A stretch of DNA of 64,000 nucleotides from Mycolicibacterium sphagni (GTDB taxonomy: Bacteria > Actinomycetota > Actinomycetes > Mycobacteriales > Mycobacteriaceae), in the NCBI RefSeq assembly GCF_013337765.1, contig NZ_VBSB01000012.1, positions 1-64,000 on the forward strand, in the 5' to 3' direction. The stretch's first letter is position 1. Each line of letters starts with the position of its first letter. The position numbers were made by a program, and so were the translations under genes. The notes below the pieces were generated by a model, which was given only the letters and a program-made list of their open reading frames with translations, made no database searches and was not told where the DNA came from. Shown here piece after piece: positions 40,017 through 47,821 of this stretch.

Positions 40017-40858
40017 TCGGGGTCCTGCTCGCGCTGGCATCTGCAATCGGCTACGGGGTCAGTGATTTCGTCGGGGGCATCGCTTCGCGGCGAGTGGCCG
40101 CCCTACGCGTGGTACTGATTTCCTACCCGCTGGCGATGGTCCTGCTCGGAATCCTGGCTCTCGTCGTCGGTGGCACGATCTCCACTCTGGCGGTGATGTG
40201 GGGTGCGCTCTGCGGAGTGAGCCAGGCGTTCGGCGTGTGGTGGTTCTACGCCGCGCTGGGTTCTGGCCCGATCTCGGTGGTCTCGCCTTTGACGGCGGTG
40301 CTCGTGGCCGCCGTGCCGTTGAGCGTGGGGCTGGCATCGGGGGAGCGGCCCGGCCTGATCGCCGGAATCGGCACCGTGCTGGCGCTGGTCGCGGTCGTCT
40401 TGGTCAGCCGTGAAGCTACCGACGAGGATGTGCGTCCGCACCGGTTCACCGCCACGGTGGCGTGGCTGACCATCGGCTCGGGCCTGGCGTTCGGACTCAA
40501 TTTCGTTCTGATCCACCAGGCCCCCGTCGATGCCCACCTCTGGCCGTTGTTCTTCGCGCGGGTATCGGCGACCGCGATCGTACTGATCGTGGCCGCGTTC
40601 ACCGGGAACTTCCGTGCGCCGCGGGGCCTTCCGCTGACAATGGCGCTGACAGCAGCGGTGCTGGACACCGGAGCCAACGTGGCAATGCTGCTGGCCTTGC
40701 AGGCCTCGATGCTGTCACTGGCCAGCGTGCTGATGTCGCTCTACCCATCCGCGACAGTCCTTTTGGCCATCGTGGTGCTACGTGAGCGAGTCACCCGCTG
40801 GCAGGTGCTGGGCATGGTGCTGGCGCTCGCCGCCGTGGGGATGATTTCGATCCACTAG
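40013..40858 (+). CDS. EamA/DMT-family transporter, non-AUG start
   Basis: 281 residues if translation begins at the CTG at 40013, which overlaps the smpB stop (CTGA). The first ATG/GTG/TTG in frame is a GTG at 40094. Starting there would lose the first helix, yet the bases before it encode GVLLALASAIGYGVSDFVGG, a normal EamA N terminus. A TGA at 39971 closes the frame upstream. ATC at 40016 is the other possible start, and AAGG lies about seven bases upstream. Ten transmembrane helices in two EamA repeats are expected. It probably exports a metabolite or amino acid; the substrate is unknown. Confidence 0.85.
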   Translation: MIGVLLALASAIGYGVSDFVGGIASRRVAALRVVLISYPLAMVLLGILALVVGGTISTLAVMWGALCGVSQAFGVWWFYAALGSGPISVVSPLTAVLVAAVPLSVGLASGERPGLIAGIGTVLALVAVVLVSREATDEDVRPHRFTATVAWLTIGSGLAFGLNFVLIHQAPVDAHLWPLFFARVSATAIVLIVAAFTGNFRAPRGLPLTMALTAAVLDTGANVAMLLALQASMLSLASVLMSLYPSATVLLAIVVLRERVTRWQVLGMVLALAAVGMISIH

Positions 40859-42036
40859 CGCAGCGGTTCACTCGGCACGTCGTAGCGCTCCTGGTATGCC
40901 TTTACCTTCTCGCGCAGCTCGGCGGCATCCAAGCCGGTGTCGGCCCAGGTGTAGCGATTGCCGCCGCCGTCACCCGGATTGGCCGAAAGATGTTCGCGCA
41001 TGCGCTGTTCGGCGACCGGCGTCAGCTCCCGGCCCAGGCGGCCATAGATCGTGCTGATCGTTTCGAACGGGTCGCGCATGAAATCGGCGAACCGCACATT
41101 GATGATCCGATCTGATCCGACAACCCCGTCGTCGATCATCTGCATCGACCGCTCGAGCCCCAACAGGATCTCATCACTACACAATCCGGCGGCACGCTGA
41201 ACGGATGCTCCGTCGCTGGCCAGTTTCTGCAGGTGGGCGATCAGCGCGCTGATCGAGGAGATCACCACCAGCGGATCACGGTGCGTCTGAACCAGAATCG
41301 CGTCCGGATACTCAGCCAGCAGCTTGTCGAGCTGCCACAGATGAGCCGGGGTCTTGAGCAGCCACTGGCCGGGCACACCGGATTGCAGGTGTTGGAGGAA
41401 CTTACGGTGATAGCGATAGGCCGCGGTGTGGTCGGCCTCGTGCATCAGCCAGTGCGCGTAGTTCGGCAGCCGATACTGCGTGCTGTAGATCATGCTGCAG
41501 AAGGTGCCCGCGGTGATCCGCACGCATTCTTGGCCGAACCGCGCGCTCATCGGGTGCCACTTCATGAACCCGGGCATCAGCTGTTCGGTCATTTCCAGCT
41601 GCGCCTGAATCTCGTCGATCCGCGGATCAGTCTCGTAGGTCTCGGGCTGCGGGACCGGGTACGGCCGGTCGACCTCCCAGGTCAACGGGGCCCGCAGATC
41701 GGGATCCTCGGCGAGCAGGTCGTAGAGGATCGTGGTGCCGGTGCGTGGCTGGCCCATGATGATGATCGGTCGTTCGATGCGTTCGTCGGCCACCTCGGGG
41801 TGCACGTTGCGCCAGCCGGTGATCTGCAGCCGGTTGCACAGCGGTACGAGGATGTCGGCCGCGGCGATCTCGGTGCCCAGCAGCGACAGGTCGGCTTCGG
41901 CGACGAAGTCGTCGACCAGCCTGTCGAGATTGACACGCCAGCCGTCGTCGTCGCCGAAATCATCGAGTCCGGTCAGCTCGCAGGCCTGTTCGATCATCTT
42001 GTCCGGGTCGAGCCTGGCTTTCACGGCGCTGGTCAT
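40855..42036 (-). CDS. Sulfotransferase-family protein
   Basis: 393 residues from the ATG at 42036, with GAGGGAGG upstream; the longer frame overlaps the DUF1214 gene end. The PAPS 5'-phosphosulfate loop is IIIMGQPRTGTT and the 3'-phosphate site lies in VQTHRDPLVVISS, followed by VRFADFMRDPFETIS. Many mycobacterial and proteobacterial homologues of this size are called sulfotransferases, with a true acceptor rarely known. It overlaps the DUF1214-like gene (ATGA), so they act in one operon below the TetR at 43713. Its end overlaps the convergent EamA gene by four bases. Confidence 0.88.
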   Translation of the reverse strand: MTSAVKARLDPDKMIEQACELTGLDDFGDDDGWRVNLDRLVDDFVAEADLSLLGTEIAAADILVPLCNRLQITGWRNVHPEVADERIERPIIIMGQPRTGTTILYDLLAEDPDLRAPLTWEVDRPYPVPQPETYETDPRIDEIQAQLEMTEQLMPGFMKWHPMSARFGQECVRITAGTFCSMIYSTQYRLPNYAHWLMHEADHTAAYRYHRKFLQHLQSGVPGQWLLKTPAHLWQLDKLLAEYPDAILVQTHRDPLVVISSISALIAHLQKLASDGASVQRAAGLCSDEILLGLERSMQMIDDGVVGSDRIINVRFADFMRDPFETISTIYGRLGRELTPVAEQRMREHLSANPGDGGGNRYTWADTGLDAAELREKVKAYQERYDVPSEPLR

Positions 42037-43115
42037 CGCTGAACCTCCCTCTCTAACAGGCGAACTGTGACGTCGGGGGCGTTCGGGTTGTCCAGCCACC
42101 GCACGATCACGAAACCGCGTCCCCGTCCGCCGGTGTCCAGCCAGTAGCCATCGCCAATGTCATCGGCGCCGATCGTCAGACGGACGTATCCATCCGGGTC
42201 GGTGCTGACGCCCTTGTTGGTGACCGAGCTGGTGCGTACCGACGGCTCGAGGCATTCGTGCCAGATGCTCTCCAAAGTGACTGACCAATACCGGGTTTCG
42301 GGTGGTTGGAAGGTCAATTGCAGGCTCTGGTGCGGTTCGAGGTCAAACATGCCGAGCATGTAGAGGTTGTCCGGGGTGGTGTTCTCGCCGCCCAGATTCT
42401 CCGCGCCCGAGGTGATCAGGATGTTGGGGGCGTCCAGCAGGTCGGGCCGGACGGTGCGGTGCAGGGTGGTGAGTTTGACGATCGTCCAGCCCATCGCGGT
42501 GAGCTGGCCGGCCAGCGCCTCATCGGTCAGCGGTCCGGGTGGCGGCGCCTCCCCGATGAGCGAGATATCAAGCTGCACAGGGATTTCGGTGGCCGGGTCC
42601 CCGACGTAGTCGCGCACCACGATCGAGGTGGCATCGTCGGGGATCTCGATCCACTGGGCGCCGGCCAGATCGCTGTCGGCCGGGCGGGCGGCGGCGAAGA
42701 CGACGTTGAACGCACCACCGTTGTCGACAACCAGATCACGGTCGGACAGGTAATTGCTCATCCGCCGCGGGTTCATCCCGGTGCCGGCCAAGACCTGCAG
42801 GCCCAGATAGGCCGAGGTGCCGCGGGTGCCGGTCACGCGGTAGGCCCGGTCGCCGTTGATCATGGCCAGCGGATAGGAGCCGTGCGGATTGGGTCCGCCC
42901 ACGAGGCGGACGGGGGTGCTCATGTCGACGAAGTGCGGATGGTCGGGGTCGACGTCCACCGACAGTTCGGTGCACAGCGCCGTCACGCGGTTGAGCACCC
43001 GCAGCCCCTCGAGCAGCTCGCGTTCGTCGCGGGCATCCGTGGTGATCTGGCCGGTCAGGTCGTCGAGGACCTTGCGCACGAATCCCCATGCCTCCAGCGA
43101 CTTTTCGCCACTCAT
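42033..43115 (-). CDS. DUF1214-domain protein
   Basis: 360 residues with the DUF1214 layout in the C-terminal half (LQLTFQPPETRYWSVTLESIWHECLEP, then DGYVRLTIGADDIGDGYWLDTGGRGRGFVIVRW). An N-terminal region has NPHGSYPLAMINGDRAYRVTG. There is no signal peptide or membrane helix. Proteins of this family are frequently encoded next to sulfotransferases and TetR regulators in mycobacteria, as here, but their activity is unknown. The tight overlap with the sulfotransferase suggests they share a substrate, perhaps a steroid or lipid alcohol (speculative). Confidence 0.8.
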   Translation of the reverse strand: MSGEKSLEAWGFVRKVLDDLTGQITTDARDERELLEGLRVLNRVTALCTELSVDVDPDHPHFVDMSTPVRLVGGPNPHGSYPLAMINGDRAYRVTGTRGTSAYLGLQVLAGTGMNPRRMSNYLSDRDLVVDNGGAFNVVFAAARPADSDLAGAQWIEIPDDATSIVVRDYVGDPATEIPVQLDISLIGEAPPPGPLTDEALAGQLTAMGWTIVKLTTLHRTVRPDLLDAPNILITSGAENLGGENTTPDNLYMLGMFDLEPHQSLQLTFQPPETRYWSVTLESIWHECLEPSVRTSSVTNKGVSTDPDGYVRLTIGADDIGDGYWLDTGGRGRGFVIVRWLDNPNAPDVTVRLLEREVQR

Positions 43116-43122
43116 GTGCTCC

Positions 43123-43713
43123 TCATTCCTCGATCGGGCACGCGGCCATGGAGTTGACCGCGCGGGAGATCCGTTCGGACAGCGATCCGCCGTCCCGTAA
43201 CCAGTCGTCGATGGAGATCCGGACCGATGCCATCGCCAGCGCGCCGATCAGCCGTGGGCGCGGGTCGTCGACGATGAGGTCGGGCAGCCGGGGCGCGATC
43301 ACCTCGGCGATGGCGGTCTCGAAGTTCAGGTAGCACAGCAGTGTCCAGGCCCGCAGGCTCAGCGAGTCGCGGGTCTGGCGCTCGATCTCGGCGATGTTCT
43401 GCTCGACGAGGGCGAAGCCGGGAGTGAGCTCCGCGAAGGCCGCGGTGAGTGCCTCGTTGACGGACAGCTCGGCGGGCTGGCGGCGCAGGGCGTCGGTGAT
43501 CGCGGCGATCCAGGTCGAGGTGAAGCCCTCGGCGACGGCGTATTCCTTGGACTCGAAGTACCGGAAGAACGTCGCGCGGGCAACGTCTGCTGCTTCGGCG
43601 ATCTGGTCTGCGGTGGTGGCGCTCAGCCCGTTCTGGCTGACCAGCTGGGCCGCCGCGGTGGCGATGCGCTCGCGTGTTCGCTGGCGCTTCCGGACCCGCA
43701 GACTTTCAGACAC
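43123..43713 (-). CDS. TetR-family regulator of the sulfotransferase operon
   Basis: 196 residues with a GTG start. HTH is at about residues 12-58 (RTRERIATAAAQLVSQNGLSATTADQIAEAADVARATFFRYFESKEYAV). It is the first gene of the operon with the DUF1214 and sulfotransferase genes, 7 bases before the former. The -10 box TACAGT (43725-43720) is six bases before the GTG, so it should be leaderless. Two small AGAC-N3-GTCT palindromes cover the start and the -10 box and fit an autoregulatory operator. Confidence 0.88.
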   Translation of the reverse strand: MSESLRVRKRQRTRERIATAAAQLVSQNGLSATTADQIAEAADVARATFFRYFESKEYAVAEGFTSTWIAAITDALRRQPAELSVNEALTAAFAELTPGFALVEQNIAEIERQTRDSLSLRAWTLLCYLNFETAIAEVIAPRLPDLIVDDPRPRLIGALAMASVRISIDDWLRDGGSLSERISRAVNSMAACPIEE

Positions 43714-43735
43714 CGTCTCACTGTAGACAGAGTCT
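43708..43735 (-). promoter_or_regulatory. Tandem AGAC-N3-GTCT sites over the TetR promoter
   Basis: AGAC-ACC-GTCT at 43708-43718 and AGAC-AGA-GTCT at 43725-43735 have centres 17 bases apart and flank the minus-strand -10 box TACAGT. Arms are short, so the assignment is moderate. The rest of 43736-43909 holds the tmRNA promoter region, with a possible -10 TACCAT at 43871, and no gene. Confidence 0.5.
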
Positions 43736-43909
43736 CATTTTGTTGGTGCTGTTTTTCGCGTCCTTCTCGCCCAAACCGCCAAACGGCAGGAGAAGTCCCA
43801 GGAAGAGGCCCTCAAAACGTCGATCTCGACGCGTGGATTAATGCACTTCAGTCCGCGGTTGTAACTCGCGTACCATTGGATGTCCGGCCGTACCTCGGCC
43901 GGGGTGCGA

Positions 43910-44277
43910 GGGGCTGATCGGTTTCGACTTCGCGCATCGAATCAAGGGAAGCGTGCCGGTGCAGGCAAAGACCACCGTAAGCGTCGTTGCAAACCAATTA
44001 AGCGCCGATTCCAATCAGCGCGACTACGCTCTCGCTGCCTAAGCGATAGCTGGTCCGTCAGACCGGGAGTGCCCTCGACCCGGACCCTGGCGTCATCTAG
44101 AGGGACAAACCGTTAAGTCCGGTCGCGGGACTCAGCGGGACATCAAACAGCGACTGGGATCGTCATCCTGACTTGTTCGCGTGAGCAGGAGATCCAAGTA
44201 GAGACATAGCGAACTGCGCACGGAGAAGCCTTGAGGGAATGCCGTAGGACCCGGGTTCAATTCCCGGCAGCTCCACC
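43910..44277 (+). ncRNA. ssrA: tmRNA (SsrA)
   Basis: The 5' end GGGGCTGATCGGTTTCGAC and the 3' end GGGTTCAATTCCCGGCAGCTCCACC form the tRNA-Ala-like acceptor (GGGGCTG pairs with CAGCTCC) and T-arm of one-piece tmRNA. The tag frame at 44004-44042 encodes ADSNQRDYALAA followed by TAA, the mycobacterial-type degradation tag. The terminal A of CCA is not encoded (ACC then G), so it must be added. The length of about 368 bases is normal. It rescues stalled ribosomes with SmpB, encoded 3.9 kb upstream. The 3' end of tmRNA is also a frequent integration site for mobile DNA. Confidence 0.95.
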
Positions 44278-44284
44278 GATAGAT

Positions 44285-44320
44285 GCAGGCCAGGACTGAA
44301 AAGTCCTGGCCTGCTTTTCT
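44285..44320 (+). terminator. Terminator of the tmRNA gene
   Basis: GCAGGCCAGGACT (44285-44297), loop GAAA, AGTCCTGGCCTGC (44302-44314) is a perfect 13-base stem followed by TTTTCTTCTT. It sits between the tmRNA and the convergent HTH gene and may stop both. Confidence 0.9.
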
Positions 44321-44322
44321 TC

Positions 44323-44928
44323 TTAGATGTTGTCCGCTGGCTTCGCCAGTAGCTGGCCACCGGCAGCCCCGCGAGCGGGTGGCGCGCTGAGAATCCCTCG
44401 GGCGCGGGCCTTTTCGACCCAACTGACCACTGTGCGTGGGGACACGAAGTACTCGTGGGCCAGGCTCGCAGCGTAGCCGCGGCCCCGCGCGAGGTACTCG
44501 CGGGCGATCGTGGTCAGGAATTCGTCGCTGAGGATTCCGCGGCGCCGGAGGGGTTGGACGGCAACGGCGGGGAAGCCGGTGACCGGGAGATCGATGGAAT
44601 AGGGGTCTGATCCTGCCGCGATCACCCGGGGCAGGATTCCGGTCACGACCGCCAGCGGGGAGGCCCAGCGGAAGTCGCGCTGGAGCTCTACCAAATCAAG
44701 TCCGGCACGGGAGATAAGTGACATTTCCACGATCTGGGGCTTGCCCTCGACGAGGTCTATCCGCGCCTCCACCCGCGCGTGCTCTTCGCCCGTCGCCAAG
44801 TCCATCTTGACCCAGTCGACAATTACCGGCAGGTCGACGGTGACCTCGTCGGTCAGCCACGGGTGCCGGGGTCCGTCGGCGCGAGTGATTCGCGACGAGA
44901 CTCCGGGAGCCCGCGATTCGGTGTCCAT
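44323..44928 (-). CDS. HTH-containing protein of unknown function, next to tmRNA
   Basis: 201 residues. The C-terminal part has a helix-turn-helix of the resolvase/recombinase-like or Trp-repressor type: DEFLTTIAREYLARGRGYAASLAHEYFVSPRTVVSWVEKARARGIL. The N-terminal 130 residues (WLTDEVTVDLPVIVDWVKM, then RVEARIDLVEGKPQIVEMSLISR) are unrecognised. It is separated from the tmRNA only by a shared terminator and has no operon partner. The position and HTH suggest a DNA-binding protein, perhaps a remnant or passenger of an element inserted at ssrA, but no integrase or att duplication was found. A LexA-like or phage role is not supported. Confidence 0.65.
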   Translation of the reverse strand: MDTESRAPGVSSRITRADGPRHPWLTDEVTVDLPVIVDWVKMDLATGEEHARVEARIDLVEGKPQIVEMSLISRAGLDLVELQRDFRWASPLAVVTGILPRVIAAGSDPYSIDLPVTGFPAVAVQPLRRRGILSDEFLTTIAREYLARGRGYAASLAHEYFVSPRTVVSWVEKARARGILSAPPARGAAGGQLLAKPADNI

Positions 44929-45098
44929 AAGGCCCGATTCTCCTCGACCGGACCACCGTCAACCTTCCATTTCAGCCCGCGCACATTACATGTCCGAATC
45001 GAATGCCGACGGGGTGCATTTCAGTGTGACACCGTTCGAACACCGCAGGGGTGCCGGTTAGTCGCCAGCTTGACCGCTGGTCTGGATCGGGGGATGTC

Positions 45099-47651
45099 AT
45101 GTCCAGGTACGCCGCTGCACACGGTAAGAAGCCAAACGCCGGCGCGAGCGCTGGGTACGCGCGTTATGTGGGTCATGTGGGAGCGCTGGCGGTCGCGCTC
45201 GGCGTTGGTTCGGCGGTTGCCGCGATCCCGGCGGCGTTCGCTGACACGGGCGTCTCCTCGGACTCAACCGGCTCAGGCCCGCACGCGTCGTCGGCCTCGG
45301 CCGGCCCATCGAGATCGCCCGCACCGTCGCGTGGTCCCCGCGCCGCCGCCCGGGGCGCTCGAGACGGCAACGACTCATCGTCAGGCAGCGGCAGGTCCCA
45401 TCGCTCGTCAACGAACGCGCCGTCGTCACGTATCTCCGCCCCCGCGTCGTCAGTGACGGTCAACGCGCCAGCTCCGGTACTGAGCGCGCCGGCGTCGGCC
45501 TATTCGGTGTCCGGCCCGGCAGCGTCGGCGTTGGGTGGTTGGTATCCGGGCGCGCTCGTGCGGATCTTCATCGGCGACGGCACCGCATCCCACCCCAACG
45601 GCGGCATCCTGATCGGCAACGGTTACAGCTGGACCGCGCAGAGCTGCCCGACGGGTTCCTGCACCGGCGGCCGCGCCGGCCTCATCGGCAGCGGCGGCGC
45701 CGGCTACAACGGTGGCAACGGCGGTTCGGCGGTCTTGTTCGGCAGGGGTGGTGACGGCGGCGCGGGTATGTCCACTGGCGTCGACGGTGGCACCGGCGGC
45801 CACGGCGGCCTGATCGCCGGGAACGGTGGTGACGGCGGTGTCGGCGGCGCCGGCGCCAACGGTGGTGACGGCGGCGGGACCGGTCTGCTGTCGGTGTTCG
45901 GCAACGGCGGTGCGGGCGGGCGCGGTGGCAGCGGCGCCAGCGGCGGGGACGGCAAAGACGGCACCGACGGCATCAACGGAACCGCCGGGTCCAAGGACGG
46001 CGGCGCAGGCACGACCGGCGTCAGCGGCGGCAACGGTGTCAAGGGCGGCAACGGCGGTAATGGTGGCGACGGCAGTTGGATCTGGGGCCAGGGCGGGGCC
46101 TCCGGTTCCGGCGGTTCCGGCGGTTCGGGTGGCGACGGCGGTAAGGGCGGTGCCGGCGGCACCGGCTACTCCGCGCTACTGACCGGACCAGGTGGCGCCG
46201 GAGGCGATGGCGCCCGGGGCGGCAACGGCGGCACCGGTGCCGACGGTGGCACCGCGGGCAGCGCGGGCACCGGCCGGCTCCTCCTTTTGTTCGCCCTGGC
46301 GGGCGCCTCGGGCAGCGCGGGCAGCGCGGGCACCGGTGGCGACGGCGGCGACGGCGGTCTGGGTGGGGCTGCTGGATCCGGGTACGGCCTCGGCGGTTTC
46401 AACGGCGGTAAGGGCGGCGCCGGTGGCGACCGCGGCGTCGGCGGAACCGGCGCTGCCAACGGGATTGGCGGAAACGGCGCCAACGGTGGTACCGGCGGCA
46501 GCGCCACCGGGATAAACGACGTCGCCGGTGCCGGTAGCGGTGGCGCTGGCGGCGACGCCGGCCTCGGCGGCCTGGTGGCCGGAAACGGCGGCAAGGGTGG
46601 CGACGCGACGGCCACCGGCCCTAGCGTCTCGTGCTCCGCTGGTACTGGCGGCCAAGGCGGCAACGGTTCAATTGGCAACGGCGGCCACGGCGGTGGCGGT
46701 GGTAATGCGACGTCGACCGGAGACGACTCCGCCGCGTTTGGCGGAAAGGGCGGCGACGGTGGCCAATCCACTCAGGCCAGCGGCGGTAACGCCGGCGCCG
46801 GCGGTAGCGCCACGCTGGTCGGAAAGCTCGTCACAGGCACTGGCGGCAAAGTCGCGGCGACTGCCGGCGATGGTGGCACCGGTGGTGTTGGTGCGGTGGC
46901 CGGCGGTGTCGGCGGTAACGGCGGTGCGGCGTCCTCGACCGGGAATGACACCATCGCCGGGGCCGGCAAAGGCGGTAACGGCGGTGCCGGCGCTGTCGGT
47001 GGTGCGGCCGGTAGCGGCGGCAACGCCACCATGGTCGGCGACTCGAACAATTACTTCTACACAGGTTCGTTCGGCGGTCGCGGCGGCGTCGGCGGTGCCG
47101 GCACGACCGGGAACGGTGGCGCCGGCGGTGCCTCTGGTAACGCGACTACGACCGCTGTGACCGACACGAGCACCATGCCCCTCAACGCCTTCGCTGGTGG
47201 AGCCTTTTACCTAGAACCTGACGTGGGTAAGGGCGGCGCCTCGACCAACGCCACCGGCGGTACCGGCGGTGCCGGCGGTAACGCGACCCTGTTCGGTAAA
47301 TCGCCAGGCGGAGTCAGCTCCGCCGGCGGCGGCGGTGCCGGCGGTGCCGGCGGTGGTGCCGGCGGTGCGGGCGGCGACGGCGGGGCCGCGGTGGCGACCG
47401 CCATCAACACCCTCGACGTCCACGGCGGTGACGGTGGCGTCGGCGGCGACGGCGTCGCCGGTAACGGTGGCGACGGTGGTGCCGGCGGTGGCGCGACCGC
47501 CGTGACGACCGGCACCGGCGGTAACGGCGGCGCCGGTGGTAACTCCACCGGCGGCGGCAAGGGCGGCTTCGGTGGCGCCGGCGGCACAGCCACCGGAACC
47601 CCCGCCGTCCCAGGCACCTCCGGCGCTAACGGCACTCCGCCGCCGGTGTAA
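45099..47651 (+). CDS. Secreted PGRS-like glycine-rich protein without a PE domain
   Basis: 850 residues from the ATG at 45099 with GGGGGATG before it. The N terminus is basic and then hydrophobic (YARYVGHVGALAVALGVGSA), with a likely signal-peptide site after AAFA. A Ser/Ala/Pro-rich stretch to about residue 135 follows. A short conserved section is GGWYPGALVRIFIGDGTASH, and then about 650 residues of GGxGG repeats (GNGGDGG, GGAGGAGG) occur with interruptions such as ITATGINDVAGAG. This resembles the PGRS part of PE-PGRS proteins but lacks the PE domain; similar proteins occur in rapid growers. The cell-surface location is inferred and the function unknown. Confidence 0.85.
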   Translation: MSRYAAAHGKKPNAGASAGYARYVGHVGALAVALGVGSAVAAIPAAFADTGVSSDSTGSGPHASSASAGPSRSPAPSRGPRAAARGARDGNDSSSGSGRSHRSSTNAPSSRISAPASSVTVNAPAPVLSAPASAYSVSGPAASALGGWYPGALVRIFIGDGTASHPNGGILIGNGYSWTAQSCPTGSCTGGRAGLIGSGGAGYNGGNGGSAVLFGRGGDGGAGMSTGVDGGTGGHGGLIAGNGGDGGVGGAGANGGDGGGTGLLSVFGNGGAGGRGGSGASGGDGKDGTDGINGTAGSKDGGAGTTGVSGGNGVKGGNGGNGGDGSWIWGQGGASGSGGSGGSGGDGGKGGAGGTGYSALLTGPGGAGGDGARGGNGGTGADGGTAGSAGTGRLLLLFALAGASGSAGSAGTGGDGGDGGLGGAAGSGYGLGGFNGGKGGAGGDRGVGGTGAANGIGGNGANGGTGGSATGINDVAGAGSGGAGGDAGLGGLVAGNGGKGGDATATGPSVSCSAGTGGQGGNGSIGNGGHGGGGGNATSTGDDSAAFGGKGGDGGQSTQASGGNAGAGGSATLVGKLVTGTGGKVAATAGDGGTGGVGAVAGGVGGNGGAASSTGNDTIAGAGKGGNGGAGAVGGAAGSGGNATMVGDSNNYFYTGSFGGRGGVGGAGTTGNGGAGGASGNATTTAVTDTSTMPLNAFAGGAFYLEPDVGKGGASTNATGGTGGAGGNATLFGKSPGGVSSAGGGGAGGAGGGAGGAGGDGGAAVATAINTLDVHGGDGGVGGDGVAGNGGDGGAGGGATAVTTGTGGNGGAGGNSTGGGKGGFGGAGGTATGTPAVPGTSGANGTPPPV
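45663..47642 (+). repeat. PGRS-type GGN-GGC coding repeat tract
   Basis: About 2 kb of imperfect 9-base units of the form GGC-GGN-NNC encoding Gly-Gly-X. The units are degenerate rather than exact and are likely to recombine or be mis-assembled in short-read data. Long minus-strand frames in this tract are by-products of the composition. Confidence 0.8.
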
Positions 47652-47671
47652 CGGCGATCTTGTTTAGGTGA

Positions 47672-47731
47672 TTACTGCTTGGCCAGAGCGATCCTCATCT
47701 GCGCCTGGAAGTCGGGGGCACCGACGAACCG
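47672..47731 (-). pseudogene. Possible remnant C-terminus between PGRS and sulfatase genes
   Basis: In the same frame as the sulfatase but after its TGA, the minus strand reads RFVGAPDFQAQMRIALAKQ and then TAA. Another frame of the gap (about 47695-47815) gives LWTTLAPFIIASARLAQGG. Both look like protein-like pieces with normal composition, consistent with a frameshifted relic of a gene. The evidence is weak and the family is not recognised. Otherwise 47652-47821 holds no gene. Confidence 0.3.
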
Positions 47732-47821
47732 GTGTCGGCGCCGACGGGCATCGCTCCGCCTTGAGCTAGGCGTGCGCTGGCAATGATGAACGGGGCCAGC
47801 GTGGTCCACAGTGAGCCCACG

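Noticed and set aside
43896..44277. tRNA gene at the tmRNA 3' end
   Set aside because: The T-arm and acceptor belong to tmRNA, as shown by the 5' pairing and the tag frame.
45029..45040. Possible SOS box containing TTCGAA
   Set aside because: It lacks the conserved spaced arms of the mycobacterial LexA site.
46166..46771. Long minus-strand Pro/Leu-rich frames opposite the PGRS gene
   Set aside because: They mirror the GGN repeat composition, have no homologous motif and lack start signals.
45663..47642. CRISPR-like tandem repeats
   Set aside because: The repeats are degenerate coding Gly-Gly-X units in one reading frame without spacers.
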